The notes under the pieces: generated by a model
What the model saw: the letters and a program-made list of their open reading frames with translations, nothing else
What the model was told of the DNA's origin: nothing
Databases searched by the model: none
Part shown: positions 34,421 through 43,336 of the stretch, piece after piece
Layout of the letters: every line of letters begins with the position of its first letter
Numbering within the stretch: position 1 is the stretch's first letter
Translations under genes and position numbers: made by a program
Origin: Hyphomicrobiales bacterium
GTDB taxonomy: Bacteria; Pseudomonadota; Alphaproteobacteria; Rhizobiales; Rhizobiaceae
Assembly (NCBI GenBank): GCA_900469445.1
Contig: UBXM01000023.1
Location: 124,001-188,000 of the forward strand
DNA: 64,000 bases
Reading direction: 5' to 3'

Positions 34421-35107
34421 ATGTCCAATGTCGGATTTCGTATATTTACCCAAATCAACCGCCCAGATCCGTCGCTGATCGAAGGTTTTCGTGGTGTGCC
34501 GGCGGCCAATATCGGCGATTGCCTCAATCGCTCCTCGCAGCTCGATGCCCGTATCTCGAAAATTTCCAAGGGCAATGTGCTCGGGCCTGCATTCACGGTA
34601 AAAAGCCGCGCCGGTGATAATCTGCTTTTGCACAAGGCGCTGGATATGGCGCAGCCAGGCGACGTCATCGTGTTCGATGCGCATGGCGATCTCACCAATG
34701 CCATCACCGGCGAGCTGATGATGCAGACTGCAGTGCGCAAGAAGCTCGGTGGCGTGATCATCGATGGTGCAATCCGCGATCTGGCAACGCTGCGCGATAT
34801 GGATCTTCCGATCTTTGCAGCCGGCGTTACGCCGGCAGGTCCCTACAAGGATGGTCCGGGTGAAATCAACGTTCCTGTTTCCATCGGCAGCGTGGTCGTC
34901 CATCCCGGTGATATCATCGTTGGCGACGATGATGGGATTGTGGTCGTGCGGCCCGCCGATGCTACCGATATCGCTGCCAAGGCGCGCAAAAAGCACGCAG
35001 CCGAGGAGGAGAAGATGGCCTCGATCAAGGCCGGCACGCTCAACACGGACTGGATCGACAAGGAACTGGCGGCCAAGGGCTGCGAGATCATCGACGGCGT
35101 CTACTAG
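34421..35107 (+). CDS. RraA-family aldolase (HMG/CHA aldolase-like)
   Basis: A 228-residue RraA-family protein with GELMMQTAVRKKLGGVIIDGAIRD containing the metal/keto-acid Arg-Asp pair and the PGDIIVGDDDGIVVVRP segment. The family cleaves 4-hydroxy-4-methyl-2-oxoglutarate or 4-carboxy-4-hydroxy-2-oxoadipate to pyruvate plus a keto acid, or decarboxylates oxaloacetate. The start at 34421 follows AGAAAGGA; an in-frame start at 34310 lies inside the previous gene. It is last in the operon and is followed by a terminator. It is only a distant paralogue of the protein at 14335. Confidence 0.85.
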   Translation: MSNVGFRIFTQINRPDPSLIEGFRGVPAANIGDCLNRSSQLDARISKISKGNVLGPAFTVKSRAGDNLLLHKALDMAQPGDVIVFDAHGDLTNAITGELMMQTAVRKKLGGVIIDGAIRDLATLRDMDLPIFAAGVTPAGPYKDGPGEINVPVSIGSVVVHPGDIIVGDDDGIVVVRPADATDIAAKARKKHAAEEEKMASIKAGTLNTDWIDKELAAKGCEIIDGVY

Positions 35108-35133
35108 TAAAAGCTGCCGCACTGACTTTTCTC

Positions 35134-35160
35134 ATGGGCCGCTTGAAGAGCGGCCCATTT
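35134..35160 (+). terminator. Terminator after the CitMHS operon
   Basis: ATGGGCCGC (35134-35142) pairs with GCGGCCCAT (35150-35158) around a 7-base loop, followed by TT. It lies 26 bases after the aldolase stop. The remaining bases to 35504 hold no recognisable gene. Confidence 0.7.
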
Positions 35161-35504
35161 GCGTTGCAGATTATGGATTGCGGATGCCATCCCGCTGTCG
35201 GCACAGATGATCGAGCGATATAGCGTCAACACTCGTACGCCCAGTAACGCCATGTTTCGATGCCGCTCCGATTGGACGATCTCTGCGGACTTCATGGCGC
35301 CGGGCATGTCGGCGACAACTGGCGCGGTGCGGCAGTCGGGTGCTGCTGCCGGCGGTGCGACCGGCGCTCTGGTCGCTGAACAGGCTGCGAGTTCGGCCGT
35401 TGTGATTCAAGACGTAATGTTCCCGTAATGCTGCTGTGATGCTGAGCAACACGAAGATCCGGAGGAGAACCGCGCGGATACGCAAAAAAGTCAAAGGTGC
35501 CGGA

Positions 35505-37694
35505 ATGAAGATTATCGTCACTGCCGTCCTGACGGCCATCCTATGTGTTTTTTCGACCATCGGTCTGGCCCAGGAGCAAAACCAGCCGCAGGCATCGCAG
35601 GATGCCCGCACGCTTGGCGATCTGATCGATGTCTTGAAAGACGATGCACTTCGCCAGCAACTGATCGGTCAGCTCGAGCAATTGCGAAATCAAAAGCAGC
35701 CGGATGGACAGATGTCGGCGGAGACACCCAAACCTGCCGAAAGCGCCGCCGATACCGGCGAGGATGACGCCGTGTTCAGTGGCGGGTTGGCGACAGGCCT
35801 GTCTCAATGGTTCGGTGATCTGGCCCAGCGTTTGCCGACGGCAGCCCTTGGTGCGCCGATCGACGTCAAATTCAATCAGGCGGAAGTGCAAGTCAAACGC
35901 CGACTGACCGCAACCGGCGCGGTTGACGATCTGACGAATTTTGGCTCCCGCTCGTTGATCGGATGGGCGGTGATCACCGTTGCAGCGCTGGGGATGTTCC
36001 TTCTGGCGCGGCGGCGGATCAGGACGCGGGTTGCCCGTGGAACGCTCAAGCGGTCCGTGTTTCGTGATGTCGCGGTCCGGTCGTTTTATGCGCTGTCACC
36101 GCTGGTGGTCTGCATTGCCGTGTCGCTGGTCTGGGTCGCTTTCCTTCCCTATTCGGATGCCGGCAAGGCGATCTTCATCCTTCTCGCCCTGCCGTTTGCC
36201 GGCGCGGTTTCCAGCGCCAGCCTGATGTCGGCATTGCTGGTTCTGCTTGCACCCTCCAAAGGCTGGCGGCTCGTTGCTTATGCGCAGCGGCGTCTGTCGC
36301 CGCTGGTCGGGATACTGGTTGGTATCGCTTCGGCCGGATCGATTGCGATCGCACCGGATATTCGCGGTGCCATCGGACCGGCCACCAGCGATATAATCTC
36401 GCTTGTTTTCGATATTGCCGTGCCGGTTTTTGCCGCCGTTATCATTGCTCTCCACCGGCGTACGGTGCGTTCACTCATCGTGCGTGGATATTCCAACGAT
36501 AGCGACAGACCGGTCTTCGACCGGGCGATCTATTGGATCGGCACGCATTGGCAGCATTTCGGTTTTCTCTTCGTCATCCTGAATATCGGCGCACGGCTAT
36601 TCGGCGCCCAGTCGGGAAGTTTTCTGACGCAATCGAGCCTGTCGGTGGCGGTCATCGTCATCGCTTTCATTGCCGTGGCGTCGATCCGCCGTTTCGAGAA
36701 CAAGCGTATTGCGGCTGCAAACCGCCGGCCGCAGATCGGTGTGCGTTCTGCCGTCGTCCGGCGCCTGTCATCGATCGCCTATCGTGCCTTTCAGGTGGTC
36801 GTCATTTTTTACGCCACCGTGTTCTGCCTCGGTTTATGGGGGCTCGATGTTGCTGGATGGGTGAGCAGTCCCGCGGGTCTCTCCGTCATCGGGCCGCTCC
36901 TGTCGATCGCATTGATGATGTTGGTCGCATGGTCGCTTTGGGTCGGCCTTGATGCCTGGATTACCGCTGCACTTTCGCAATCGCAGGTCGGCGGCACCTA
37001 TCGGGAGCGTTCGGCCCGTATTCGTACACTGCTGCCGCTTCTGCGCAACGTCGCCTTCGTGGTTCTGACGGTGCTGACGGTGATCGGCGTCCTGGCCAAT
37101 CTCGGTATCAATGTCGCGCCGCTGATTGCCGGTGCGGGCGTGGTCGGTCTGGCCGTCGGTTTCGGCTCGCAGCAATTGGTGCAGGATGTCATCACCGGCC
37201 TGTTCATCCTGTTGGAAGATACGCTCGCTATCGGCGATGTCATCGATACAGGCGATCGGGCAGGAACTGTTGAGGCGCTCACCATCCGCACCGTCAAGAT
37301 CCGGGATGGTGATGGCGCCTTGCACACTATCCCGTTTTCGACCGTTAAGGCGCTCAAGAACAGTTCGCGCGGTTTCGGCGTTTATACGGTCGGCATAACA
37401 CTGGCGCAGGATGCCGATATCGGCAAGGCGCTGGACGTGTTCAAGGAAGTGGGCGAGGAAGTGCGCACCGATCCGAAATTTGCGACCAGCATTGTAGCAC
37501 CTCTCGATGTCTGGGGTGTCGATCAGGTCGGTCTCGATGGCATCGTTATCAAGGGCGCGATCAAGACGCGGCCGCTGCAGCAATATGGTGTCGGGCGCGA
37601 GATCAACCGCCGTCTGAATGTCCGGCTGCAGGAGCTTGGAATACCGCTTGCCAAACGCAGCACCGGTTGGGCGGGAGAGAAGGTGACGGCATGA
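35505..37694 (+). CDS. MscS-family mechanosensitive channel, large form
   Basis: A 729-residue inner-membrane protein. A Sec signal (MKIIVTAVLTAILCVFSTIGLAQ cut after Ala) is followed by a 120-residue periplasmic helical region, about eight to ten further membrane helices, and the MscS pore/vestibule. The pore helix contains APLIAGAGVVGLAVGFGSQQLVQD, followed by the beta domain (IGDVIDTGDRAGTVEALTIRTVKIRDGDG). Such channels relieve osmotic downshock. The start at 35505 is chosen by signal peptide and AAAGG. Its stop overlaps the start of a truncated response-regulator frame (ATGA). Confidence 0.9.
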   Translation: MKIIVTAVLTAILCVFSTIGLAQEQNQPQASQDARTLGDLIDVLKDDALRQQLIGQLEQLRNQKQPDGQMSAETPKPAESAADTGEDDAVFSGGLATGLSQWFGDLAQRLPTAALGAPIDVKFNQAEVQVKRRLTATGAVDDLTNFGSRSLIGWAVITVAALGMFLLARRRIRTRVARGTLKRSVFRDVAVRSFYALSPLVVCIAVSLVWVAFLPYSDAGKAIFILLALPFAGAVSSASLMSALLVLLAPSKGWRLVAYAQRRLSPLVGILVGIASAGSIAIAPDIRGAIGPATSDIISLVFDIAVPVFAAVIIALHRRTVRSLIVRGYSNDSDRPVFDRAIYWIGTHWQHFGFLFVILNIGARLFGAQSGSFLTQSSLSVAVIVIAFIAVASIRRFENKRIAAANRRPQIGVRSAVVRRLSSIAYRAFQVVVIFYATVFCLGLWGLDVAGWVSSPAGLSVIGPLLSIALMMLVAWSLWVGLDAWITAALSQSQVGGTYRERSARIRTLLPLLRNVAFVVLTVLTVIGVLANLGINVAPLIAGAGVVGLAVGFGSQQLVQDVITGLFILLEDTLAIGDVIDTGDRAGTVEALTIRTVKIRDGDGALHTIPFSTVKALKNSSRGFGVYTVGITLAQDADIGKALDVFKEVGEEVRTDPKFATSIVAPLDVWGVDQVGLDGIVIKGAIKTRPLQQYGVGREINRRLNVRLQELGIPLAKRSTGWAGEKVTA

Positions 37695-37771
37695 GACTGC
37701 TTCTTGTTGAGGACGAGATCGAGATGGGTAAACCGCTGAGCGCGGTTCTCGGCCAGCATTGCGCTCTATAA
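37691..37771 (+). pseudogene. Truncated response regulator, 26 residues left
   Basis: The frame encodes MRLLLVEDEIEMGKPLSAVL then six residues and a stop. This is the first beta strand and acidic pocket (VEDE) of an OmpR-type receiver, overlapping the channel stop by 4 bases as in an intact operon. The phosphoacceptor Asp, Lys and DNA-binding domain are all missing, and the following DNA does not continue any receiver frame. It is the scar of a deletion or insertion that removed the rest of the regulator and perhaps its kinase. Confidence 0.75.
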
Positions 37772-37840
37772 CAGTAGGTGAGCTCGTGATATTAAAAGAC
37801 TAAAAGCATGGTCGGCTGTAACTCCGATGTCCTTCGCCGA

Positions 37841-38024
37841 TTAGTGAATCTGGCGTGTGAAGTAACAAGCGGAACGGGCGATCGCCACCACATTTTCCTT
37901 GAACGTGTTTGGCCAGTCGTTGCGATACATCGCAAGATAGGGGATCGGCGGAAGCTCGGGGCTGGTTGGGATGATCACCGGTTTTTTGTTGCCTGGTTCT
38001 CGATGCGGTGGCCGGAGAAGCTCC
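37841..38024 (-). pseudogene. Possible decayed coding remnant
   Basis: A minus-strand frame here encodes PELPPIPYLAMYRNDWPN followed by TFKENVVAIARSACYFTRQIH before a stop. This resembles the extreme C-terminus of a LysR-type effector domain, but no N-terminal part exists upstream because the SDR gene occupies that DNA. Taken with the truncated receiver next to it, the stretch 37772-38024 looks like a recombination junction. The assignment is weak. Confidence 0.3.
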
Positions 38025-38741
38025 TCACCAACTGATCTGGCTGCCGTCATAGGCGAGGAAGCTGCCTGTTTGTTCGGCACCCACGCCATCTAGCGTCTGC
38101 AGGATACGGGCTGCAGCCTGATCGGCCGTGATGGTCGCGTGACCTTGAGAATAGGGATTTGAGAGGTTGGTCCGGACAGTCCCCGGGTGGACCGCGACAA
38201 CGGTCGCGGCGGGATGCGTCCGTGCGATCTCGATCGAGGCAGTGCGCACAATCTGGTTTAAGGCCGCTTTCGCCGAACGATAAGCGATCCATCCACCGAG
38301 CCGGTTGTCGCTGATCGATCCGACACGGGCAGATAGGAAGGCCGCGATAGAGCGGAAGTGGCGATCGAGGCGCGGGAGAAAATGCTTGGCGAGGAGGGCA
38401 GGGCCGACGGCATTGATCTGGAATTGCTTCAGCATGGTGTCAGGATCGATGTGGCGCAGCGCTTTTTCCGGAGGTCGACCGTCGATCGTCAAAACGCCCG
38501 TTGCGCAGATCAGGAGGTTGATCGGTGCGTCGCCCAGCGTCCCTGCCGCCGCCTCGATACTTTGCTCGTCGAGTAGATCGAGGTCACCGTAACTGCGCGA
38601 CAATCGCACAAGATCTCCGATGTCCGGCCGGCTTTGCAACAGGTCGCATATTGCGGAGCCGATGCCCCCGCTCGCGCCGATGACGACAGCACGAAAGCCG
38701 GGTGGAAGTGAGTGAAGCAGCGGGTGGTTCTGGGTCTCCAT
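38025..38741 (-). CDS. SDR-family oxidoreductase, CsgA/C-factor-like
   Basis: A 238-residue short-chain dehydrogenase. The N-terminal nucleotide loop is VIGASGGIGSAI, the ICATG block replaces NNAG, and the catalytic residues are Ser in FLSARVGS and the Tyr/Lys pair in AYRSAKAAL. The PG motif (HPGTVRTNLS) follows. Substrate is unknown; relatives include C-factor-like cytoplasmic reductases. The start at 38741 removes a 52-residue N-terminal extension with no domain; SD support is poor at either site. It stands alone, beside the decayed region. Confidence 0.8.
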   Translation of the reverse strand: METQNHPLLHSLPPGFRAVVIGASGGIGSAICDLLQSRPDIGDLVRLSRSYGDLDLLDEQSIEAAAGTLGDAPINLLICATGVLTIDGRPPEKALRHIDPDTMLKQFQINAVGPALLAKHFLPRLDRHFRSIAAFLSARVGSISDNRLGGWIAYRSAKAALNQIVRTASIEIARTHPAATVVAVHPGTVRTNLSNPYSQGHATITADQAAARILQTLDGVGAEQTGSFLAYDGSQISW

Positions 38742-39050
38742 CGATCCATAACGTGCTGGAAGCATCCAGGTTGCTGGGTCGGTCGGGTGCCTGTTCGAAA
38801 ATTTCGGCGCCTTTCGTCCTGCGGTCTCTGTGACCGACTTTGTTGTCCATGCCTGGCGGAGGGAAAAGGGTGCCGGCCCAATTGTCATTAATCTCATCCG
38901 GTGGGTTCAAGGATGGATGACATCTGCCTTGTAATGATCGGAACCGGATGTTTTGGCGCGATCGAGGTGGATAGCTGGAAAGAGTAGCCGTACGGTCGTG
39001 GGTTCATATCCCATCAAGCGCTTAACCAAATAATCACCGCCAACCAGCGC
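38742..39050. other. 309-base gap
   Basis: No gene is recognised. GTGGGTTCATATCCCAT near 38998-39014 resembles a tRNA T-arm, but no other tRNA arms can be built around it. The segment may be a fragment of a tRNA 3' end or chance. Confidence 0.3.
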
Positions 39051-40322
39051 TTACGCAACACCAGCGGCAAACCGGTCGAAGAGATCGATGCTTCCCATCT
39101 GGCCGCCCTTCAGCATCAGGCTTATTCCGTCGCGCTGCGGATCGTCGCTGCGGCCGATCGAAAGCGCGACACCCGGCGAAAGCTGTCCGCCATAGGCCAA
39201 GCCCCACAGATTGAGGTTTTGCGCCATATGGCTCGATGTATCGCCTCCCGCCGCAATCAGGCGTCGGACGGGGACTTCGCTCAGCAATCGATCCGCAAAA
39301 CGACCGACCGTCTGCGCCAGCCGCATATCCGCGCTCGCAATCGAAGCCGGGTCCTGCGGCGCAGTCGACAGAAGCACATTGCGCTCGTCCCTGAGCGCAG
39401 AGCCGATCCGTGTCGCCATACCTTCCCGATAGCTTTCTTCCTCGACGAGCCTGCCGGCATCGGCGCTGATGCGGATAAAGGATGTCGCAGCCTCGACCTG
39501 TCGACGCGTCAACGGTGAGAGCGAGCCTGCGATGGCAAGCACCGGCCCGGTATCGGTCGGTTGTGGCTCGACAACGGGCGATAATCTGTCGCCGTAAATA
39601 GCCTCCGCCACGCTGCTTGCGCCGACGACGAGGAGCGAGCCCTGCCGCGTGCGGTGTTTCAGCTCAATTCCGATCGCTGCAAGATGCTTCTGCGTGAGGA
39701 CGTCGAAGAGAATATTCGGTTCGTCACTGGCAAGAGGCCGGTCATTGTCCAGCATGGTCCAATCGACCAGTCCGACTGCGTCGGCTCCGAGCAGTTGGAG
39801 GTGACGTCTGAGATCCGCTTCCGCCATGGGCGTCGAAGGGTGCCGGCTCATGGTTGGATGGCGGTCGAGGCGATGGACGGTTGCCTCCGTCCCGATCGAG
39901 GCAAAGAGATTGCCGAATGCGCAATAGCGGCCGAGAGACGGCTGCCCGCCGAGGATCACGGCCTGCCGCTGATCGACGAAACCGCGCAGGACGGTCATTG
40001 CCGTTGCGATATTGCCGACATTCCTGGCGCTGTCGAAGGTCGAGCAGCATTTGTAGTGCAGCACTTTTACGCCCGATCGCGCAAAGAATTGTCCGACCGG
40101 GCGGAGTTCGGCTTCCATGGCGTCTGGCGTCATGGCGCGCGCCGAACCGGCTATGCCGACGGCATCGAGTGCGCCGGCCATCGCGAGGTGGCGGGACGAG
40201 GGGACGCCAAGGAAAAGGAATGCCTTCGCGCCCCTGCTGAAAAGTGTCGCCAGCGTATCCGTAGCGCCCGTGAAGTCGTCGCCATACCAGCCGTAGAAGG
40301 GAGCGTTGATATCGACACTCAT
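39051..40322 (-). CDS. DUF1537 four-carbon acid sugar kinase family (OiaK/DtnK-like)
   Basis: A 423-residue kinase of the DUF1537 family: N-terminal substrate domain starting WYGDDFTGATD, central HYKCCSTFDSA, and C-terminal ATP-binding region with LAIAGSLSPLTRRQ, LIAAGGDTSSH and MLKGGQMGS. Family members phosphorylate threonate, erythronate, 3-oxo-tetronates or 3-oxo-isoapionate. Its ATG overlaps the stop of the RuBisCO-like gene by 4 bases. In described D-apionate pathways, kinase OiaK and RuBisCO-like OiaX act in sequence, and the same pairing here points to a branched or oxo-sugar-acid 4-phosphate as intermediate (inference). Confidence 0.86.
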   Translation of the reverse strand: MSVDINAPFYGWYGDDFTGATDTLATLFSRGAKAFLFLGVPSSRHLAMAGALDAVGIAGSARAMTPDAMEAELRPVGQFFARSGVKVLHYKCCSTFDSARNVGNIATAMTVLRGFVDQRQAVILGGQPSLGRYCAFGNLFASIGTEATVHRLDRHPTMSRHPSTPMAEADLRRHLQLLGADAVGLVDWTMLDNDRPLASDEPNILFDVLTQKHLAAIGIELKHRTRQGSLLVVGASSVAEAIYGDRLSPVVEPQPTDTGPVLAIAGSLSPLTRRQVEAATSFIRISADAGRLVEEESYREGMATRIGSALRDERNVLLSTAPQDPASIASADMRLAQTVGRFADRLLSEVPVRRLIAAGGDTSSHMAQNLNLWGLAYGGQLSPGVALSIGRSDDPQRDGISLMLKGGQMGSIDLFDRFAAGVA

Positions 40323-41590
40323 GCGGCCTTACCGAAAAACTCCAGAGCCTTGCGAAGCGGCTCCGATGTGTCGGCGGCGTCTTCCAGCGTTTTGCCATTC
40401 TTCATGGCATGAAATGCCGCGCGGATGCTTTCGATGCCCGCAGCGGGGCCGCCTGGGTGGCCCATGATGCCGCCGCCTGCCATGAACAGGAAGTCGTCAC
40501 CGCCCGCTGCCTTCCAGGTAACGGGAACCGTGCCTGCCCATTGGCCCGACGAAAAGGCAGGAAGCACGCGATCGTCGGACTGATCGTCGAGCGCAGTCAG
40601 GCACATGGCCGTGCTTTCGATGACCTCGCTGTTCTCCTGGGCAAATTTGCCGTCGAGGCCGTGGACATGCATGTGGTCGACGCCGGCCAATCGCCAGAGG
40701 ACCTGATAGGCGCCGAAGCCGATGCCGAGAACATCGCAGCGTGACAAGGCGCCAAAACCGTTGCGATGGCCGTGCAACGCCAGATCGGTCGACCGCCGAA
40801 GCGTCTCGACTGCGGAAAAGCCGCACCAGTTGAGGTTGGCCATCACGCAGGTGCCGCCTTCGCTTGCGACCAGATCGGCATGGCGGCGCATGGCATCCGT
40901 TTCGTCGGTGATGTTGAAGGCGATCATGACGCGCCGCCCGAGCCTGTCCTCCGCGCGTCTGACCGCGGCCATGACGGCGGGGATGCGTTTGGCAAGGGGG
41001 GCGTGGACCGGATTAGCGGAAATCTCGTCATCCTTGATGAAATCGACGCCGGCATCGCAGAGTTGCCCGACCAGCTTCGCCGTATCTTCCGGGGTCAATC
41101 CGACATTCGGCTTAATGATCGACCCAATCATCGGCCCTTCGGCAACGCCCGTCAGCCTGAGCGTGCCGGCAATGCCTTGTTTCGGCAAAAGGTACTGGCG
41201 GCGCCAGGAGGCCGGCAGGTTTATGTTTTCCAGCCGAAGACCTGTGACCTCGCCGAGATCGTAGAGGTTGCCGGCAACCGTTGAGGCAAGTGCGGCAAGA
41301 TTGACGCCGATATTGTCGATCGGAAAACGGATCTTGACGGTTGCACGATGCGGCCTGGCGGTGATGCCGCGGCGGTTAAGCCAGGCGCTTGGCAGTGTCG
41401 GGTGGTCGATCTCCCCCAAGTCGACCACCCCGAGCACCTCCGCACGCGCGCGGGCGCGCAGATCGTCCGTCTCTCCCTCGACACGGATGAACGTGCCGGA
41501 GGATTGTTCCCCGGCCATGATCTCAGCCACTTTCTCGAGAGGAAGCGGTGTCTCTATCAGGTAATCCGCCGTAAAATGCGTATCCGTCAC
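40319..41590 (-). CDS. RuBisCO-like protein (form IV), OiaX-like decarboxylase candidate
   Basis: A 423-residue member of the RuBisCO large-subunit superfamily. The carbamylated Lys and metal ligands are kept (GVDFIKDDE, K186, D188, E189), as is the first active-site Lys (IIKPNVGL, K160). The next RuBisCO Lys is Asn162, and the phosphate loop is altered (FMAGGGIMGHPGGP), so it is not a CO2-fixing enzyme. RuBisCO-like OiaX and XylX decarboxylate 3-oxo-isoapionate 4-phosphate. Overlap with the DUF1537 kinase gene and the TRAP receptor upstream support a sugar-acid pathway: import, phosphorylation, decarboxylation. The exact substrate is not certain. Confidence 0.85.
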   Translation of the reverse strand: MTDTHFTADYLIETPLPLEKVAEIMAGEQSSGTFIRVEGETDDLRARARAEVLGVVDLGEIDHPTLPSAWLNRRGITARPHRATVKIRFPIDNIGVNLAALASTVAGNLYDLGEVTGLRLENINLPASWRRQYLLPKQGIAGTLRLTGVAEGPMIGSIIKPNVGLTPEDTAKLVGQLCDAGVDFIKDDEISANPVHAPLAKRIPAVMAAVRRAEDRLGRRVMIAFNITDETDAMRRHADLVASEGGTCVMANLNWCGFSAVETLRRSTDLALHGHRNGFGALSRCDVLGIGFGAYQVLWRLAGVDHMHVHGLDGKFAQENSEVIESTAMCLTALDDQSDDRVLPAFSSGQWAGTVPVTWKAAGGDDFLFMAGGGIMGHPGGPAAGIESIRAAFHAMKNGKTLEDAADTSEPLRKALEFFGKAA

Positions 41591-41597
41591 GGGAGCC

Positions 41598-42137
41598 TCA
41601 GATTTTCGAGAGGTCGGGGAAGGGGCGAACCGGGGCGCTGCCGTCCCAGTCTTCCGACGCCTTGCGTATCGCGTCGAACATGCGACCCTTCGGACCTGCG
41701 ACTTCCGAGAGTTCGATGACGGTGCCGGGATGGTAATGCGTATCGAAATAGACGAAGCGGCCGTTCTCGCCGACTTCGCCTTCCATCACCACTTTGAAGC
41801 CCTGCTGCGTCAGCCGATCGAGGTCCGCATCGAAGGTGTCCGTCCAGTAGGCGACATGCTGAAGGCCGCGATGTCCTGCATCGCGAAAGTCCTTGTACAT
41901 CGAAGGCACGTCATTGCGGGTCTGGATCAGCTCGACCTGCAACTCGCCAGAATTGGCCAGCGCCACCGAATTGTGCGGCTCGTAACTTTGGCCGTTATAG
42001 CGGTAGTTCACGATCGGAACCCGCTCCTTGTAGAAGAACGGGCCGACGCCCAGCGTATCGCTCCAGTATTGCATCGCCGCTTCGATATCATCCACGACAT
42101 AACCCGCCTGGCGGATCTTTCCAAAAAAACGGCTCAT
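41598..42137 (-). CDS. VOC-superfamily (glyoxalase-fold) protein
   Basis: A 179-residue protein with two beta-alpha-beta-beta-beta modules. The N-terminal module begins IRQAGYVVDDIEAAMQYWSDTLGVGPFF, and later segments HVAYWTD and VIELSEVAG supply likely metal ligands (His and Glu). VOC enzymes include epimerases, isomerases, dioxygenases and lyases. It lies between the TRAP receptor gene and the RuBisCO-like gene, 7 bases before the latter, so it probably provides an isomerase or epimerase step for the imported sugar acid. No closer family is recognised. Confidence 0.8.
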   Translation of the reverse strand: MSRFFGKIRQAGYVVDDIEAAMQYWSDTLGVGPFFYKERVPIVNYRYNGQSYEPHNSVALANSGELQVELIQTRNDVPSMYKDFRDAGHRGLQHVAYWTDTFDADLDRLTQQGFKVVMEGEVGENGRFVYFDTHYHPGTVIELSEVAGPKGRMFDAIRKASEDWDGSAPVRPFPDLSKI

Positions 42138-42212
42138 CTGATGTCTTGCTCGTAATTCTGATTGAAATTGATGGGGGCGGCAGGTGTTTGCCCGCCGCCG
42201 TATATTTCAAGG

Positions 42213-43235
42213 TCAGGCGAGTGAGCCGACGACGCTTTCGAGCGCGCCCCAGGCTTCGTCGCCGAATTCCTTGCTCCACTTGGAATAGAATCCACCCGTC
42301 TTCAGCTTGGCGCGGAATGTCTCTGTCTCGACCTTATTGAACGTCATGCCGGCTTTCTCGAGATCTGCCTGCACGCCCGCATTCAGCGCGGCGATATCCT
42401 GGCGCTGCTGCAGTCCGGCTTCGTTGATCGCGCGCGCCACGATCGTCTTGACGTCGTCCTTCAGATCGGACCACTGCCGGCCATTGGCGATGAACCAGTA
42501 GCCATCCCAGATATGGTTGGAGAGCGCGCAGTTTTGCTGCACTTCATAGAGCTTCGCGACCTGGATGATCGGCAGCGGGTTCTCCTGAGCGTCGACCACC
42601 TTTGTCTGCAGGGCAGAATAGACTTCGCTGAACTGCAGGCTGGTCGGCGACGCACCGAGTGCGGAGAACATGTCGACCGAAAGCGGGCTTACCGGCACGC
42701 GGATCTTCAGGCCCTGCATGCCATCGGCATTGGTAATCGCATTGCCGCTGGTGGTCGTCTGGCGGAAGCCGTTGTCCCACATGGTTTCCAGGGCATAGAG
42801 GCGCGAGCCCTCGATCTTGCTGCGCACGAGCTTGCCGACGGGGCCATCCATCGCCTTCCATACCTGCGCATAATCCTTGAAGGCGAAGCCGACGGCATTG
42901 AGAGCCGCGGTCGGCACCAGCGTGGCAATGACGAGCGAGGAAGGCGTGAAAAAGGTCAGCGCGCCACCGCGAACCTGCGACAGCATATCGGTGTCACCAC
43001 CGAGCTGGTTTGCCGGAAAGATCAGCATTTCCACCTTGCCGTCGGTTTCCTTTGCGATCCGGTCGGCTGCTTCCTTGGCGCGGATGTTCAGCGGATGGCT
43101 GAGCGGCAGGTTGTTGCCATAGCGGAGCTGGATCTCAGCTGCTCCGGCAAGGCGCGGAATCGAAAATACGGCGCCCGCTGCCGGTGCAGCGGCCAACCCC
43201 TTGAGGAGCGTGCGGCGGCTCAATGTCGTTTTCAT
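42213..43235 (-). CDS. TRAP transporter solute receptor, DctP family
   Basis: A 340-residue periplasmic receptor with a twin-arginine-type signal (SRRTLLKGLAAAPAAGAVFS, cut near AGA-AE). The DctP fold shows NPLPII-like substrate segments (VVDAQENPLPIIQV) and the conserved Arg that binds the carboxylate (GLKIRVPVSP). It captures an organic or sugar acid for the DctQM permease encoded at 44474 on the opposite strand. It is the first gene of the minus unit receptor-VOC-RuBisCO-like-kinase. A LacI-type operator candidate lies 44 bases upstream. Confidence 0.9.
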   Translation of the reverse strand: MKTTLSRRTLLKGLAAAPAAGAVFSIPRLAGAAEIQLRYGNNLPLSHPLNIRAKEAADRIAKETDGKVEMLIFPANQLGGDTDMLSQVRGGALTFFTPSSLVIATLVPTAALNAVGFAFKDYAQVWKAMDGPVGKLVRSKIEGSRLYALETMWDNGFRQTTTSGNAITNADGMQGLKIRVPVSPLSVDMFSALGASPTSLQFSEVYSALQTKVVDAQENPLPIIQVAKLYEVQQNCALSNHIWDGYWFIANGRQWSDLKDDVKTIVARAINEAGLQQRQDIAALNAGVQADLEKAGMTFNKVETETFRAKLKTGGFYSKWSKEFGDEAWGALESVVGSLA

Positions 43236-43278
43236 CTGTTCCCTCCCTTATGAAAAAAGTCTCTTCCCATTGACGAAA

Positions 43279-43296
43279 ATCAATCATATGAATGAT
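43279..43296. promoter_or_regulatory. LacI-type operator candidate, 18 bp
   Basis: ATCAATCAT is followed directly by ATGAATGAT; the halves are inverted copies except for one position. The centre is CATATG. It lies between the divergent TRAP receptor and LacI genes, close to both starts, so it should let the LacI protein control both units. Confidence 0.6.
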
Positions 43297-43336
43297 GAAG
43301 TCAAACGTGAAATCTGATGTAATTTGATGTGTTTCG

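Noticed and set aside
38990..39020. T-arm-like sequence GTGGGTTCATATCCCAT, suggesting a tRNA 3' end
   Set aside because: No acceptor, D or anticodon arm can be drawn around it and the loop departs from TTCRANY, so no tRNA is called.
40319..41590. Assignment of the RuBisCO-like protein as a CO2-fixing enzyme
   Set aside because: One catalytic Lys is Asn162 and the phosphate loop is altered; no small subunit or phosphoribulokinase gene is near.
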